A stretch of 37,022 nt of DNA from a virus: positions 1 through 37,022 of the IMG/VR virus record IMGVR_UViG_3300008107_000892; one strand, written 5' to 3'. Of the stretch, positions 1 through 8,160 are shown piece by piece (position 1 is the stretch's first letter; each line of letters opens with the position of its first letter). Under the pieces are notes generated by a model. That model was not told the origin of the DNA. It saw nothing but the letters and a program-made list of their open reading frames with translations, and searched no databases. The position numbers and the translations under genes were made by a program.

Positions 1-1514
1 ATTTCACGAATACTATTACCAGAATTATACCTAGATTTTTTAGCTTCTTCAGATGCTTCCTTTTTCTTTATTAAATTTACAGTTTTATTCAGGCCAAGTA
101 TTTTTGCAACTTCTTCTTGATCATTAGTTTGAGTCGTTGCTTTTGCAGTTACATCTGTACTTGTCCTTCCAATGTCAGAAGTAAACACATAGTTGGAAGC
201 CCCAAACTCTCTTCTGTATGGAGCCAATAGACTAGATGCATATGGTCTAATTGTTAGCCCAATAGGACCAAGTGAAGATATAACTGCATCAATTCCTCCA
301 ATCATAGAAGATGCAACTATGCCCATAGGAGCATTTAATATAGTTCCATCGTAAATTTTTGGAAGAGGAATAACTGCTTCAGGGCCAGCCTCACCAATTA
401 ATGCTCTTGTTGGTTTAGTTACAATACCACCAACAGCGAGTGCAGGTTCTTCTTTTTTAGATATTGCACCTTTCATCCAATCATATAATGTTGAAGATGC
501 CCAATCTCCAAGAATTCCTCCTAGTGCTCCACCGACAATAGTTCCTGGGCCAGGAAATACAGATCCAACAAGTGCCCCCAATCCCATCCCTAAAGTAGAT
601 CCAACAGTTTTAAACAGTGCCTTATCTAATGGATCTCCCAGTAATAAATTAATGCCTAAATTTAATAATGGTCCAACTACTGGAATACCTCCTATCGTTT
701 TTGTTGCAATTGCTTTTAGTGGCCCACCGACAAGTTTAGTAAGTCCTCCAACAGCAGGAGCAACAGCTTTAGCTAAAAATTTAAAACCAGTTTTACCAAA
801 TACTTTTAAAATTGCTCTACCAAGTCCTCGGCTCAATCCTCGTTTAAAAATATCAGCGGTCTTAGTCAATTTTTGAGCGAGATCAGCTGCTCCTTTTTTT
901 ATACCAGACTCTTTAAATGCACTAAATATTTGTCCAATTTTATCGCCATTTTTAATAACAAATTTTAAATCTTTAATTAACTTAAAAGGATTCAGTAAAT
1001 ATCGTATTCCAAAAAAGCCTACAATTGCAGAAAACAGTCCAAAAATTCTTTCTAATATTGATCCCCCAAACAATAAACTATGCAGACCATCTAATAAATT
1101 AGTGACTGATCCCGTTGCAAACCAATCTATAAATTTAAATACCCCAGTTAAACCTTTAACTATGGCCTGAACCTTTGCCAAATTTTCAGGATCACCAATC
1201 CACATCAATGCCTTAATTTTAGCAAAGGTAATGAGTAAATCTATTATTCCTGAAGAAGCTACCTTCTCACTTTTTTTCAATAATTTAGATTTCTTTGGTC
1301 TGATTTTTTTAGTTTCTTGCCTTCTTTCTTTATCTAATATTTTTTGCTTTGTTGCAAATTTATTTTTTGTATCTTCATATTTTTTTTCTAATTTTAATCT
1401 GTCCTTTTTATATTTTAATAGAGTTATTGCAGTACTACGAATTCTAGTAAGTTCATGCAATCGTTTGGACGCATGTAAAAAATTACTTGTTTTGATGGGA
1501 GATAGTGCCTGCAT
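1..1514 (-). CDS. Tape-measure-like tail protein, second tandem copy (partial, runs off window)
   Basis: An open frame runs from ATG at 1514 to the window edge, about 504 codons with no stop, so the 3' end is missing. It begins with a charged, probably coiled-coil stretch (about residues 1-85), then hydrophobic and Gly/Ala-rich segments. Near residue 365 it carries GEAGPEAVIPL, a motif that recurs in phage tape-measure proteins. It is a paralogue of the upstream 949-residue protein: both have a QxIVxx/FVNxF-type helix, a VGFF..(R/K)xLLNP segment and GGIVTKPTxA before the GEAGPEA motif. The start lies 1 nt after the upstream stop (TAAAATG), implying translational coupling. No peptidase motif is visible in the part present. 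The role is inferred as tail-length determination or internal tail structure. Confidence 0.7.
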   Translation of the reverse strand, partial: MQALSPIKTSNFLHASKRLHELTRIRSTAITLLKYKKDRLKLEKKYEDTKNKFATKQKILDKERRQETKKIRPKKSKLLKKSEKVASSGIIDLLITFAKIKALMWIGDPENLAKVQAIVKGLTGVFKFIDWFATGSVTNLLDGLHSLLFGGSILERIFGLFSAIVGFFGIRYLLNPFKLIKDLKFVIKNGDKIGQIFSAFKESGIKKGAADLAQKLTKTADIFKRGLSRGLGRAILKVFGKTGFKFLAKAVAPAVGGLTKLVGGPLKAIATKTIGGIPVVGPLLNLGINLLLGDPLDKALFKTVGSTLGMGLGALVGSVFPGPGTIVGGALGGILGDWASSTLYDWMKGAISKKEEPALAVGGIVTKPTRALIGEAGPEAVIPLPKIYDGTILNAPMGIVASSMIGGIDAVISSLGPIGLTIRPYASSLLAPYRREFGASNYVFTSDIGRTSTDVTAKATTQTNDQEEVAKILGLNKTVNLIKKKEASEEAKKSRYNSGNSIRE

Positions 1515-1515
1515 T

Positions 1516-4365
1516 TTATGGTGCTATTGGATAATTGATTAATGAATTTGGAGCAGTTGTACCTCCTAACCTAGGAGACATTGCTTGAGATTTTGCTTCA
1601 GTGATAGTTCTATTTGGCTCACCTAAAGTAATAACGTTGCCCCCACCTTTAGATTTTTGTTTAGTTTCTGATTGAATCTTCAAATTTTCCCTTTGAACTC
1701 GCTGTAAATTTTGAGAGTTTCCAGAAGTTGATGGTGTTACGTTAGGGGTTGGTTTGGGTGAAGCTACAGGGGCAGAATTAGTTGCAGGACCACTTAACAT
1801 CTGAAATAGTTTACCAAGATTCTCTGCTACAGATGCTGCCATTTCAGCGGTAAATGTTTCTGCAGTTTCTGCTGAGTCTGCTGGAGAATCAGTACTAGTT
1901 TTAGAGGATGTTTGACCACTTACAGATGGAATAGCTTTGCCAGAAGACCAACTGATTGGATCTATTTTTCCTCCTATAGTTCCATTCCAAGAACTACCAA
2001 TTTCCCAATGTAAGTGTGGCCCAGTACTTCTTCCTCCTCCATGCTGGTGACCACTTAGTGCAACTTGTTCACCTGCTTTAATTTGATCTCCTGATCTCTT
2101 GGAGTAATCGCTTACATGTCCAAACAAAGAGTAAACTCCATTAGAACTTTTTAGCACCATAAAGTTCCCCCATCCACCTGGATTCTTTCCAGTTTCTTTA
2201 ACAACACCATCAAAAGGCGCAAGCAATGGAGTTCCTACTGGCATCGGAATGTCGGTTCCACCATGCTTTGAACTCATTCTTCTACCTAATACCACACCAG
2301 AAGAATCTTCAGGAACAGGTGCCCATCCGCCGCCAAGCTTTAAAAACTTTTTAGTTGAAACATTTGGACCACCACTACCAAATCTTGGATACATTCCATA
2401 ATTAATTGCATCCAAAACTTTTGGTCCGCCCATTCCTTGGACTGCATTTTTATTCAATACATATTCATTTGGTTCTAACAATGCAGGAATCTTATCTCCA
2501 GTACCTTGACCAGGGATACTACCTTCTGTTTGGGATGGATATGTAAATATAGAACTTACTTTAGGAGCTGATGCTGGGGCTGGGGTGGCTCCTGCTGGGG
2601 CTGGGGTGGCTCCTGCTGGGGCTGAAGGCGTTGATGGTGCTTTGGCGGGTGCTGGGGTGGCTGAGGGTGTTGAAGGGGTTGCTGGTGTGGTTTCAGGTGC
2701 CACATCAGGTTTTGATTGCTTGCTGATCAGAGCACCGAGAATATTTCCAAGCAATCCTTTTACTGAAGTGTCATTGCTTGGAGAAAACTCTTCTCCTTTT
2801 TGCTGTTGTATATTGACTTCATTCTTTCCAAATAAAGTAGAAATATCACCAAGTCCAGTAGATACTGCAGAGGTAACTCCACTTACAAAATTAGTCATTC
2901 CTGTAACTAATCCTGCAGGTAAACCAAAACTACTTGCAATCCCAGATATTAAAGGAAGAATAAATTGACCTATACCTGGAATTTTCCCAACAGTAGATGA
3001 GATGAGTGCTACTATACCTGCACCAACAATACTAAATGGTAAAGTCAATAGCTTCATGAATTTAGGAATCATCTTATTAGTAGACGCTTTAAAGCCATCA
3101 ATACCAAATGATCCTAATTTATCCAGTGGTAAAATAGCTTCTGGCCCTGCTTCACCAACAATTGCTTCAGTTGGTTTAGTTACGATTCCACCTTTAGCTA
3201 GCATTGGAACACCTTGTTCCTTTGCAATATCTCTTCCAATTAGAGCCGCATCAATTCCAAGTGATGCGGCAGTTCCCCATCCAGGAAGTAGTCCTGCAAC
3301 TCCTGAAAGTACCTCACCACCGGCACCCAACCAATCTCCTTTAGATGCTCTGTCTGCAGCAAAAAATGCACTCGATACCGCACCAATAACAGGAAGTGCT
3401 TTTAGTAGTGACTTACCAGTGACCTTAGCACCTCCTTTTGCTGCCGCTGCACCCGCTCCTTTGGCGGCTGTTCCTGCAGCCTTTCCGGCAGTGCTGGCTG
3501 CCTTTGCACCAGTTCCAGCAGCTTCTGCTCCAGTTGCAGCCCCTTTTGCAGTAGCTGTCGCACCTTCTGTGATCTGTTTGCCAGCTTGAGATAACGCTTC
3601 ATCTGCAGCCTCTCCAGCTGCCTTAGGTATTAGATTAGTAAAGAAATTAATTACTCCATTTATTGCATTTGGTATTACCTTCGTGAAAAGGTTTCCAATC
3701 ATTTTAATATCTGAAATAATTTTAGTCGGATTTAATAACCATTTTAAAGTAAAAAATCCAACCGCAGCTTCAAGGAAACCAAATACCCTAGTTACTCCTT
3801 CTCCACCAATTAGTTTAGACAATCCACTAAACAGTTTATCAATTCCAAACCCAACTATGGCGTTTAAAAATTTAAATATATTCCCAAAAAGATTAACAAA
3901 GTCTTGAATTTTTTGTACATTCTCTGGATTACTTGCCCATTGAAGAACTTTGTATGCAATAAATGTTTTGATCAATCCTTGGAAAAAATTTCCTATTCCT
4001 TCAAGAGTTTTTTTACCTTGCTTAACAAGTGGATTTTTTTCTTCTTTTTTAGTCTTGTCTGATTGTTTTTCTTGAAGACTTTCTTCATCTTTGAATTGTC
4101 TTTTTTCTTCAGACAAAACAAATGCTTTAATAGAATCTGTTAGAATTTCAAAATGTCTTTTTTCAAGAGAAACTAAAGTTTCTAATGCTCGTTTAATATA
4201 ACTTAATTCTTTTATTTCTTTATTTGCTATTGTCTTTTCAGAAGCTTCACTTCTTGAAAGTGTTTTTTTCCCGCCAAAAACAGCACCACCAAATTTAGTT
4301 GGATCAATAAGGGGAGATGTTTTTATGGATGGATTCTTTTTAAAACTAAAAAGTGAAGCTGCCAT
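1516..4365 (-). CDS. Tape-measure-like tail protein with M23 peptidase domain
   Basis: The 949-residue protein has a charged N-terminal helix region (about 1-130), hydrophobic segments (about 150-230), a low-complexity Ala/Gly/Lys stretch (about 240-320), GEAGPEAILPL near residue 405, a Pro/Ala/Thr-rich linker (about 555-610) and an M23-type metallopeptidase domain at roughly 695-800. The zinc motifs are visible as HGGTD and HLHWE. M23 enzymes cut peptidoglycan cross-links, so the domain probably opens the host wall during DNA ejection. The GEAGPEA motif, the length and the position right behind a gp26/frameshift cassette all point to a tape-measure protein. T4 uses gp29 for that job and no gp29 homologue is evident here. 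The exact product name is inference. Confidence 0.75.
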   Translation of the reverse strand: MAASLFSFKKNPSIKTSPLIDPTKFGGAVFGGKKTLSRSEASEKTIANKEIKELSYIKRALETLVSLEKRHFEILTDSIKAFVLSEEKRQFKDEESLQEKQSDKTKKEEKNPLVKQGKKTLEGIGNFFQGLIKTFIAYKVLQWASNPENVQKIQDFVNLFGNIFKFLNAIVGFGIDKLFSGLSKLIGGEGVTRVFGFLEAAVGFFTLKWLLNPTKIISDIKMIGNLFTKVIPNAINGVINFFTNLIPKAAGEAADEALSQAGKQITEGATATAKGAATGAEAAGTGAKAASTAGKAAGTAAKGAGAAAAKGGAKVTGKSLLKALPVIGAVSSAFFAADRASKGDWLGAGGEVLSGVAGLLPGWGTAASLGIDAALIGRDIAKEQGVPMLAKGGIVTKPTEAIVGEAGPEAILPLDKLGSFGIDGFKASTNKMIPKFMKLLTLPFSIVGAGIVALISSTVGKIPGIGQFILPLISGIASSFGLPAGLVTGMTNFVSGVTSAVSTGLGDISTLFGKNEVNIQQQKGEEFSPSNDTSVKGLLGNILGALISKQSKPDVAPETTPATPSTPSATPAPAKAPSTPSAPAGATPAPAGATPAPASAPKVSSIFTYPSQTEGSIPGQGTGDKIPALLEPNEYVLNKNAVQGMGGPKVLDAINYGMYPRFGSGGPNVSTKKFLKLGGGWAPVPEDSSGVVLGRRMSSKHGGTDIPMPVGTPLLAPFDGVVKETGKNPGGWGNFMVLKSSNGVYSLFGHVSDYSKRSGDQIKAGEQVALSGHQHGGGRSTGPHLHWEIGSSWNGTIGGKIDPISWSSGKAIPSVSGQTSSKTSTDSPADSAETAETFTAEMAASVAENLGKLFQMLSGPATNSAPVASPKPTPNVTPSTSGNSQNLQRVQRENLKIQSETKQKSKGGGNVITLGEPNRTITEAKSQAMSPRLGGTTAPNSLINYPIAP

Positions 4366-4369
4366 TTAT

Positions 4370-5262
4370 CTACAACGATGTTGTTGTTCGGTTTCTATTA
4401 TTTTCCTCTTCAATGTAATCAACTAGCATCTGAACATAAATTTCTCGTTCCCATGGCAGCATAGATTCAATTTCGGAAAGAGACCATTTATGATGCTGAA
4501 GTAATATAAAATTAACCCTGAAATAATTTTCTAGCGATTCATGCGCTAGTGCTATGCGAAAAAAGATGCAAGTCCCTCTAGAACCACATCACTTTCTACA
4601 TTGGTTACTGGGTTAGTAACTTTGATAGTATGTGATAGTTTTGGCATAGTCTCAAAGAACTTTTGAATCAACAGAAACTGTGCGGTATCTAAGCTATCAA
4701 GGAAATCATTAATTTCTTTTTTAGAGAAACTCTTTGTTTCATATACATCTTCACCTTCTACAACTTGCTCAATACAAGATGCTGCAATTTCAAATATATC
4801 TTCAGTCTTTGCACTAGCTGTGAAGTTTGTTTTAACAAACATTTCCATGCTAGGATATTTCATCACCACAGAAATACTATCAGTTAAAGGAATAATCCTA
4901 GAGTGTTTATCAGATTTTTGAATCTTAATCTCTTCAACATTAAGCTCTATTGGAACTGTAGTTTCCCCATCATCAGGACAAGTAAGGTTGAGTTCTATCT
5001 GTTCACCAACAGACTTAGCACGAATATTGAGGAATAGATATTCGATATCGAATATAGCTAAGTCATCAACTTTAACTTTGGAAATAATACAATTTTTTAG
5101 AATTGTTTTCACTGCATTGATCATCTGAGATTCATCTTCAGATTCCATTGCCATCAAAAGAACCTTCTCTTCTCTCACTAGAAATGGTCTATACTTGATT
5201 AGCTGATCTGTAGATGGTAAACGCAATTCATACGTTGGGGTGGTAATTTTAGGTAAAGGCAT
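4370..5262 (-). CDS. Predicted -1 frameshift fusion of gp26 (about 297 residues)
   Basis: After residue 235 of the gp26 frame a -1 slip on TTTTTTC (plus strand 4558-4564) enters a frame that stays open for 62 codons, to TAG at 4370-4372, 4 nt before the ATG of the tape-measure-like gene. The extension has no plausible start of its own and would otherwise be an unexplained gap. It reads as a compact helical protein segment (contains HHKWSLSEIESMLPWERE). This is the same design as lambda gpG/gpGT, where the frameshifted protein is a tape-measure chaperone. The frameshift itself is inferred from the sequence, not shown. Confidence 0.7.
4531..4564 (-). promoter_or_regulatory. Programmed -1 ribosomal frameshift signal
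   Basis: Reading the minus strand, the slippery heptamer TTTTTTC (4564-4558) is phased as T TTT TTC in the gp26 frame. After an 8-nt spacer comes a perfect 6-bp stem, CTAGCG (4549-4544) with CGCTAG (4536-4531), and a 7-nt loop. Heptamer, phase, spacer length and stem all fit the standard -1 frameshift arrangement, and the zero-frame stop sits in the spacer. Confidence 0.75.
4552..5262 (-). CDS. 26: gp26-like baseplate hub / tail assembly protein
   Basis: The 236-residue protein resembles the T4 gp26 family (Pfam T4 baseplate protein): a conserved N-terminus with LPSTDQLIKYRPFLVREEK, a CPDDGE patch, and an acidic C-terminal half ending LASFFA. T4 gp26 is annotated as a baseplate hub subunit. 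Its position one gene before a tape-measure-like protein matches that of tail-assembly chaperones such as lambda gpG. The zero-frame stop (TAG, 4552-4554) follows directly after a slippery T TTT TTC heptamer, so this frame probably also initiates a longer frameshifted product. It is spaced 35 nt from the upstream tube-like gene. Family assignment is fairly secure; the chaperone role is inferred from context. Confidence 0.8.
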   Translation of the reverse strand: MPLPKITTPTYELRLPSTDQLIKYRPFLVREEKVLLMAMESEDESQMINAVKTILKNCIISKVKVDDLAIFDIEYLFLNIRAKSVGEQIELNLTCPDDGETTVPIELNVEEIKIQKSDKHSRIIPLTDSISVVMKYPSMEMFVKTNFTASAKTEDIFEIAASCIEQVVEGEDVYETKSFSKKEINDFLDSLDTAQFLLIQKFFETMPKLSHTIKVTNPVTNVESDVVLEGLASFFA

Positions 5263-5297
5263 AGTAAATACTATAACATAATCTCAATATATTTAGG

Positions 5298-6131
5298 TTA
5301 GTTAGTTATCTGTAACCAGTTTGATGATTCTTGGGTACTTCCACTTGCAGTTTGAGATGAAGGTACTGCAAGTTCATACTCAAATGTTACTTGAACTTTA
5401 ACCAACTGAGAGGATCCACTAGACAAAGGAATAGAAGAAATAGTAGTTGGAAAACAATTCCTCAACCTAACTGAATAGGTATAAAAAGGTTTTCCAAATC
5501 CAGGTAAAAGTGGTCCATTGTAATCTGGTATAATGTCAGTATTTTTATAAAAGTTACGTTGCGACTCAATATTAGTAACTCGTGGTCTAGTATTTTTCCT
5601 ACTACTTCTATGTCTTTCTAGTTTAGCAACAATAATATCTGCTACATAATCATCACGATATCTAGTTCTTCCGAGATCTGTTTTAGTAGTAAAATTTAAA
5701 TTAGTATTTGATACAACTCCTCCTGCTAATGCAACGCTACCGTAAATATAATTACCCCATGCATCAAATATTCTTCTGATCTGAGCATCTGCATCTAAAA
5801 TAAACGATATTGTAATCTCATTATTCACAATACCATATGCATATTTCATTGTAGGAGTATTAGTTATTCTATAATCTCCAGTTGAAATTGAGTATCCAGG
5901 AATAGAACATTCTTCTGCATATAATCTTAGTAGTCCTTCCATGAAAGACTCATTAGTAGTATTCACATTATTTGTCATCCCAAGATTAAAGATATTTTTT
6001 AATAACTGAGAATTTTTAGATTCATTACTCAAATGAAACTGAATATCATAAAAGTTGCTCAGAGAAAATCCATACTTCTGAACATAACCTTTAAACTCAT
6101 TGAAGTTGGTAGGTGTAGTATTGATGCTCAT
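5298..6131 (-). CDS. Tail-tube-like protein, possible gp54-type tube initiator
   Basis: The 277-residue protein has an N-terminus with YGFSLSNFYDIQFHL and a central ISFILDADAQIRRIFDAWG segment, typical of the beta-barrel fold shared by tail tube proteins (T4 gp19, gp54). A C-terminal beta-rich part (VKVQVTFEYELAV) also fits. It lies in the baseplate block between gp26 and gp4, and gp48 is close by. In T4, gp54 and gp48 together form the tube-initiation platform, so a gp54 role is plausible. Its ATG overlaps the upstream stop by ATGA (6131/6128). I cannot exclude another tube-fold baseplate protein. Confidence 0.5.
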   Translation of the reverse strand: MSINTTPTNFNEFKGYVQKYGFSLSNFYDIQFHLSNESKNSQLLKNIFNLGMTNNVNTTNESFMEGLLRLYAEECSIPGYSISTGDYRITNTPTMKYAYGIVNNEITISFILDADAQIRRIFDAWGNYIYGSVALAGGVVSNTNLNFTTKTDLGRTRYRDDYVADIIVAKLERHRSSRKNTRPRVTNIESQRNFYKNTDIIPDYNGPLLPGFGKPFYTYSVRLRNCFPTTISSIPLSSGSSQLVKVQVTFEYELAVPSSQTASGSTQESSNWLQITN

Positions 6132-6691
6132 TTACGGCTGTCTCCCCAGACAAAAGATTTGCTAACTTGTTTATATGAACCTGCTTGTCTACTTACAAAA
6201 CTTTCCAAGGGTAGAAAAATAGATTTCATCCAGTCTTCACTATTTATTTTAAATAGTGGTGTATCAAGACCTTCATAAACATAATTATGAAAGCACTGTT
6301 TAGGAATTGTTGGTCGTCCATCTATAATACTCTGCAGAACTTTATAACGTGTTGGATAATTTAGATAGTGAAGATTAGCCCCAAAGAATTTCCTTCCACC
6401 TTGTAGCATATACACTAAAGGAAACTCATCGTAATATGGAAGTTTCCTGGCCCAGGTTGCCTTATACTCAAACAAATATAGATTCCCACCAGATGGAATG
6501 AGAGTTTCATCAAGAGTAACTAATGTTTTGTAGATGTCATTCTTTCTGGCAACTTCCGCAACTGTATCTTTATACCAACTATATGATAGAGCGTGAAATC
6601 CCTTTCTTTTTTTATTTGCTATTTCGTCTACCTGTTCAAATATATTAAGCGGTGATGTATTCTTCGTCCTAGCTGATACTTCTCTTCTCAT
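6128..6691 (-). CDS. Conserved phage protein of unknown function between gp4 and tube-like gene
   Basis: I do not recognise a named family with certainty. The 187-residue protein is soluble, rich in aromatic residues (SYSWYKDTV, LPYYDEFPLVYML) and basic at both ends. The YDEFPLVY-type motif is one I associate with structural or head-completion proteins of large tailed phages, but I cannot name it. Its ATG overlaps the gp4 stop (ATGA at 6691/6688), and its own stop overlaps the start of the tube-like gene, so gp4, this gene and the tube-like gene form a coupled late operon. A virion-assembly role is inferred from that context only. Confidence 0.55.
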   Translation of the reverse strand: MRREVSARTKNTSPLNIFEQVDEIANKKRKGFHALSYSWYKDTVAEVARKNDIYKTLVTLDETLIPSGGNLYLFEYKATWARKLPYYDEFPLVYMLQGGRKFFGANLHYLNYPTRYKVLQSIIDGRPTIPKQCFHNYVYEGLDTPLFKINSEDWMKSIFLPLESFVSRQAGSYKQVSKSFVWGDSRK

Positions 6692-7125
6692 ACCTTTAGC
6701 TCCGATTCCGTGAGGATTTTAAACTTCCACATTCTATCATCACAGAATTCTTTGGCAGCTTTCCACTTAGCTTGATTCTTAACGTATTCAGTCACTTCAT
6801 AGATATAACTTTTAGTTTGTCTTTGAGGTTTCTTTGGTGGAACAGTTTGCTTACTAGGTTTTATCTCAATAAGGTACTTTGTAATAGTACCATCAGCTTC
6901 TTGAATTTTAGCATAAAAATCAACAAAGTATCTATGGATTTTATTATCTAGTGGAGATCTGTATGGAATCACACATTCCTCAGATGCCCATTCTAATACA
7001 TTAGATCTAGTATCACAGTACTTCATGAACTTCAATTCCCATGAAGATCTATAAATTATATTTCTATAATCTCCTTTATACTTGCGAATATTCGTTGGGA
7101 TAAATTTTCCCTTTAGAGTATTCAT
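6688..7125 (-). CDS. 4: gp4 head completion protein (nuclease-fold)
   Basis: The 145-residue protein matches T4 gp4 (50/65) in length and pattern: KGDYRNIIYRSSWELKFMKY, then VLEWASEECVIPYRSP, then a HRYFVDFYAKI...YLIEIKP core that resembles a PD-(D/E)XK nuclease fold with E, D and ExK positions. gp4-type proteins act at the head portal vertex after DNA packaging so that tails can join. The gene starts the minus-strand late operon and is divergent from gp48. Its start codon is embedded in the opposite-strand late box (CATAAATA at 7123-7130). Confidence 0.85.
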   Translation of the reverse strand: MNTLKGKFIPTNIRKYKGDYRNIIYRSSWELKFMKYCDTRSNVLEWASEECVIPYRSPLDNKIHRYFVDFYAKIQEADGTITKYLIEIKPSKQTVPPKKPQRQTKSYIYEVTEYVKNQAKWKAAKEFCDDRMWKFKILTESELKV

Positions 7126-7130
7126 AAATA
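7123..7130 (+). promoter_or_regulatory. T4-type late promoter box for gp48-gp53
   Basis: CATAAATA on the plus strand lies 31 nt upstream of the gp48 ATG at 7162. This matches the T4 late -10-like box read by gp55 with gp33. The first three bases are the complement of the gp4 start codon. Confidence 0.65.
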
Positions 7131-7156
7131 CTTATTATAAAAGGTATATCATAAAA

Positions 7157-7164
7157 TATTTATG
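7157..7164 (-). promoter_or_regulatory. T4-type late promoter box for the gp4 operon
   Basis: CATAAATA reads on the minus strand from 7164 to 7157, 31 nt upstream of the gp4 ATG (7125). Its first three bases are the complement of the gp48 start codon, so it mirrors the plus-strand box exactly. Confidence 0.65.
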
Positions 7165-8160
7165 GCTGGTATAACAATAAATAAAGGATATAACCCAGGT
7201 ACAATTAGTACTGATAAATTATATTGGCCTGAAAAACATGAAATGTTTGATATGCTTAAAATTAATGTAATGGAATACGTGCCTATTGCAAGTGCAAAAG
7301 ATGTTAGAGGAGCTGCCACATTAGATTATATTACTAATATTCAGAGTGGTGATACAGTAGAAACTGGCACATGGCAGGCAGTAAATAGCACACGAGCATC
7401 TAGACCAAAACATAAAAAACTGGCATCAGTTTTACTACCAGTTCCTAATGATATTAATTATACTGATCAGCTCGATTGGTCTTCAGAAAAACTAGGAATG
7501 TTAGGTAAAATGCTACCTACATTGGCAGGAGCTGCAGTAAATGATCCAGGTGAGATGGGAAAAATAATTAGTCAAATGGCTGGTGCTGGAACTCCAGAAC
7601 TAATATTAAGCGCAATAACAAGACTTACTCCTGGCAATTTACCTGCAGAAGCATTAACTAGTGGAATTGGCGGAAAAATATTGAACCCATATGTTGAGCA
7701 AATCTTTAAAGGAATTGCAATGAGAGAATTTAGTTTCTCATGGAAACTAGTTCCAAGAAACGCATCTGAGCAAGTTACAATTCATAATATTATTAGAACT
7801 CTTAGACATTATTCTCTACCAAATTACAGTGGATCTGGTCCTGTTCAAGGAACACCTACTCAAACAGAGCAATTTGAAAAATTAAATAAATTAGAAGACA
7901 GATGGTTAACTGTCCCAAACATATTTGATTTAACTTGGATGCAAGCTGGGACTGAAACATCAATACAATCACTTCCAAAAATTAAACCTTGCGTATTAAA
8001 AAATATTCAAGTTAATTATACTCCAGATAATGTATGGGCTACTCATCTAACTTCTGGCAAAGCATTAAGCGGACCTGCTCCAGTTGCATATGAAGTAACA
8101 ATGGCGTTTGCAGAAACGGAAATTATTACAGCAGATGATGTCAGCAATGGAGGTTACTAA
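7162..8160 (+). CDS. 48: gp48 baseplate tail-tube cap
   Basis: The 332-residue protein is of the size and type of cyanophage gp48, which caps the baseplate hub and initiates tail tube polymerisation. Visible features are an N-terminal Gly/Ile-rich strand, a central helix-rich segment (about 110-175), IAMREFSFSWKLVPRNASE near residue 187-205, and a C-terminal beta region ending MAFAETEIIT, typical of tube-type folds (FSFSWKL, VTMAFAE strands). It is followed directly by gp53, sharing TAATG (8160), the gene pair used in T4-like cyanophages. Transcription is probably late, from the box at 7123-7130. Confidence 0.75.
   Translation: MAGITINKGYNPGTISTDKLYWPEKHEMFDMLKINVMEYVPIASAKDVRGAATLDYITNIQSGDTVETGTWQAVNSTRASRPKHKKLASVLLPVPNDINYTDQLDWSSEKLGMLGKMLPTLAGAAVNDPGEMGKIISQMAGAGTPELILSAITRLTPGNLPAEALTSGIGGKILNPYVEQIFKGIAMREFSFSWKLVPRNASEQVTIHNIIRTLRHYSLPNYSGSGPVQGTPTQTEQFEKLNKLEDRWLTVPNIFDLTWMQAGTETSIQSLPKIKPCVLKNIQVNYTPDNVWATHLTSGKALSGPAPVAYEVTMAFAETEIITADDVSNGGY

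Noticed and set aside
2585-2968. Long plus-strand open frame over the Pro/Ala-rich linker of the tape-measure gene
   Set aside because: It is a low-complexity shadow of the minus-strand protein and has no ribosome-binding site.
3002-3589. 195-codon plus-strand open frame
   Set aside because: It mirrors the Ala/Gly-rich part of the 949-residue minus-strand gene; composition bias explains its openness.
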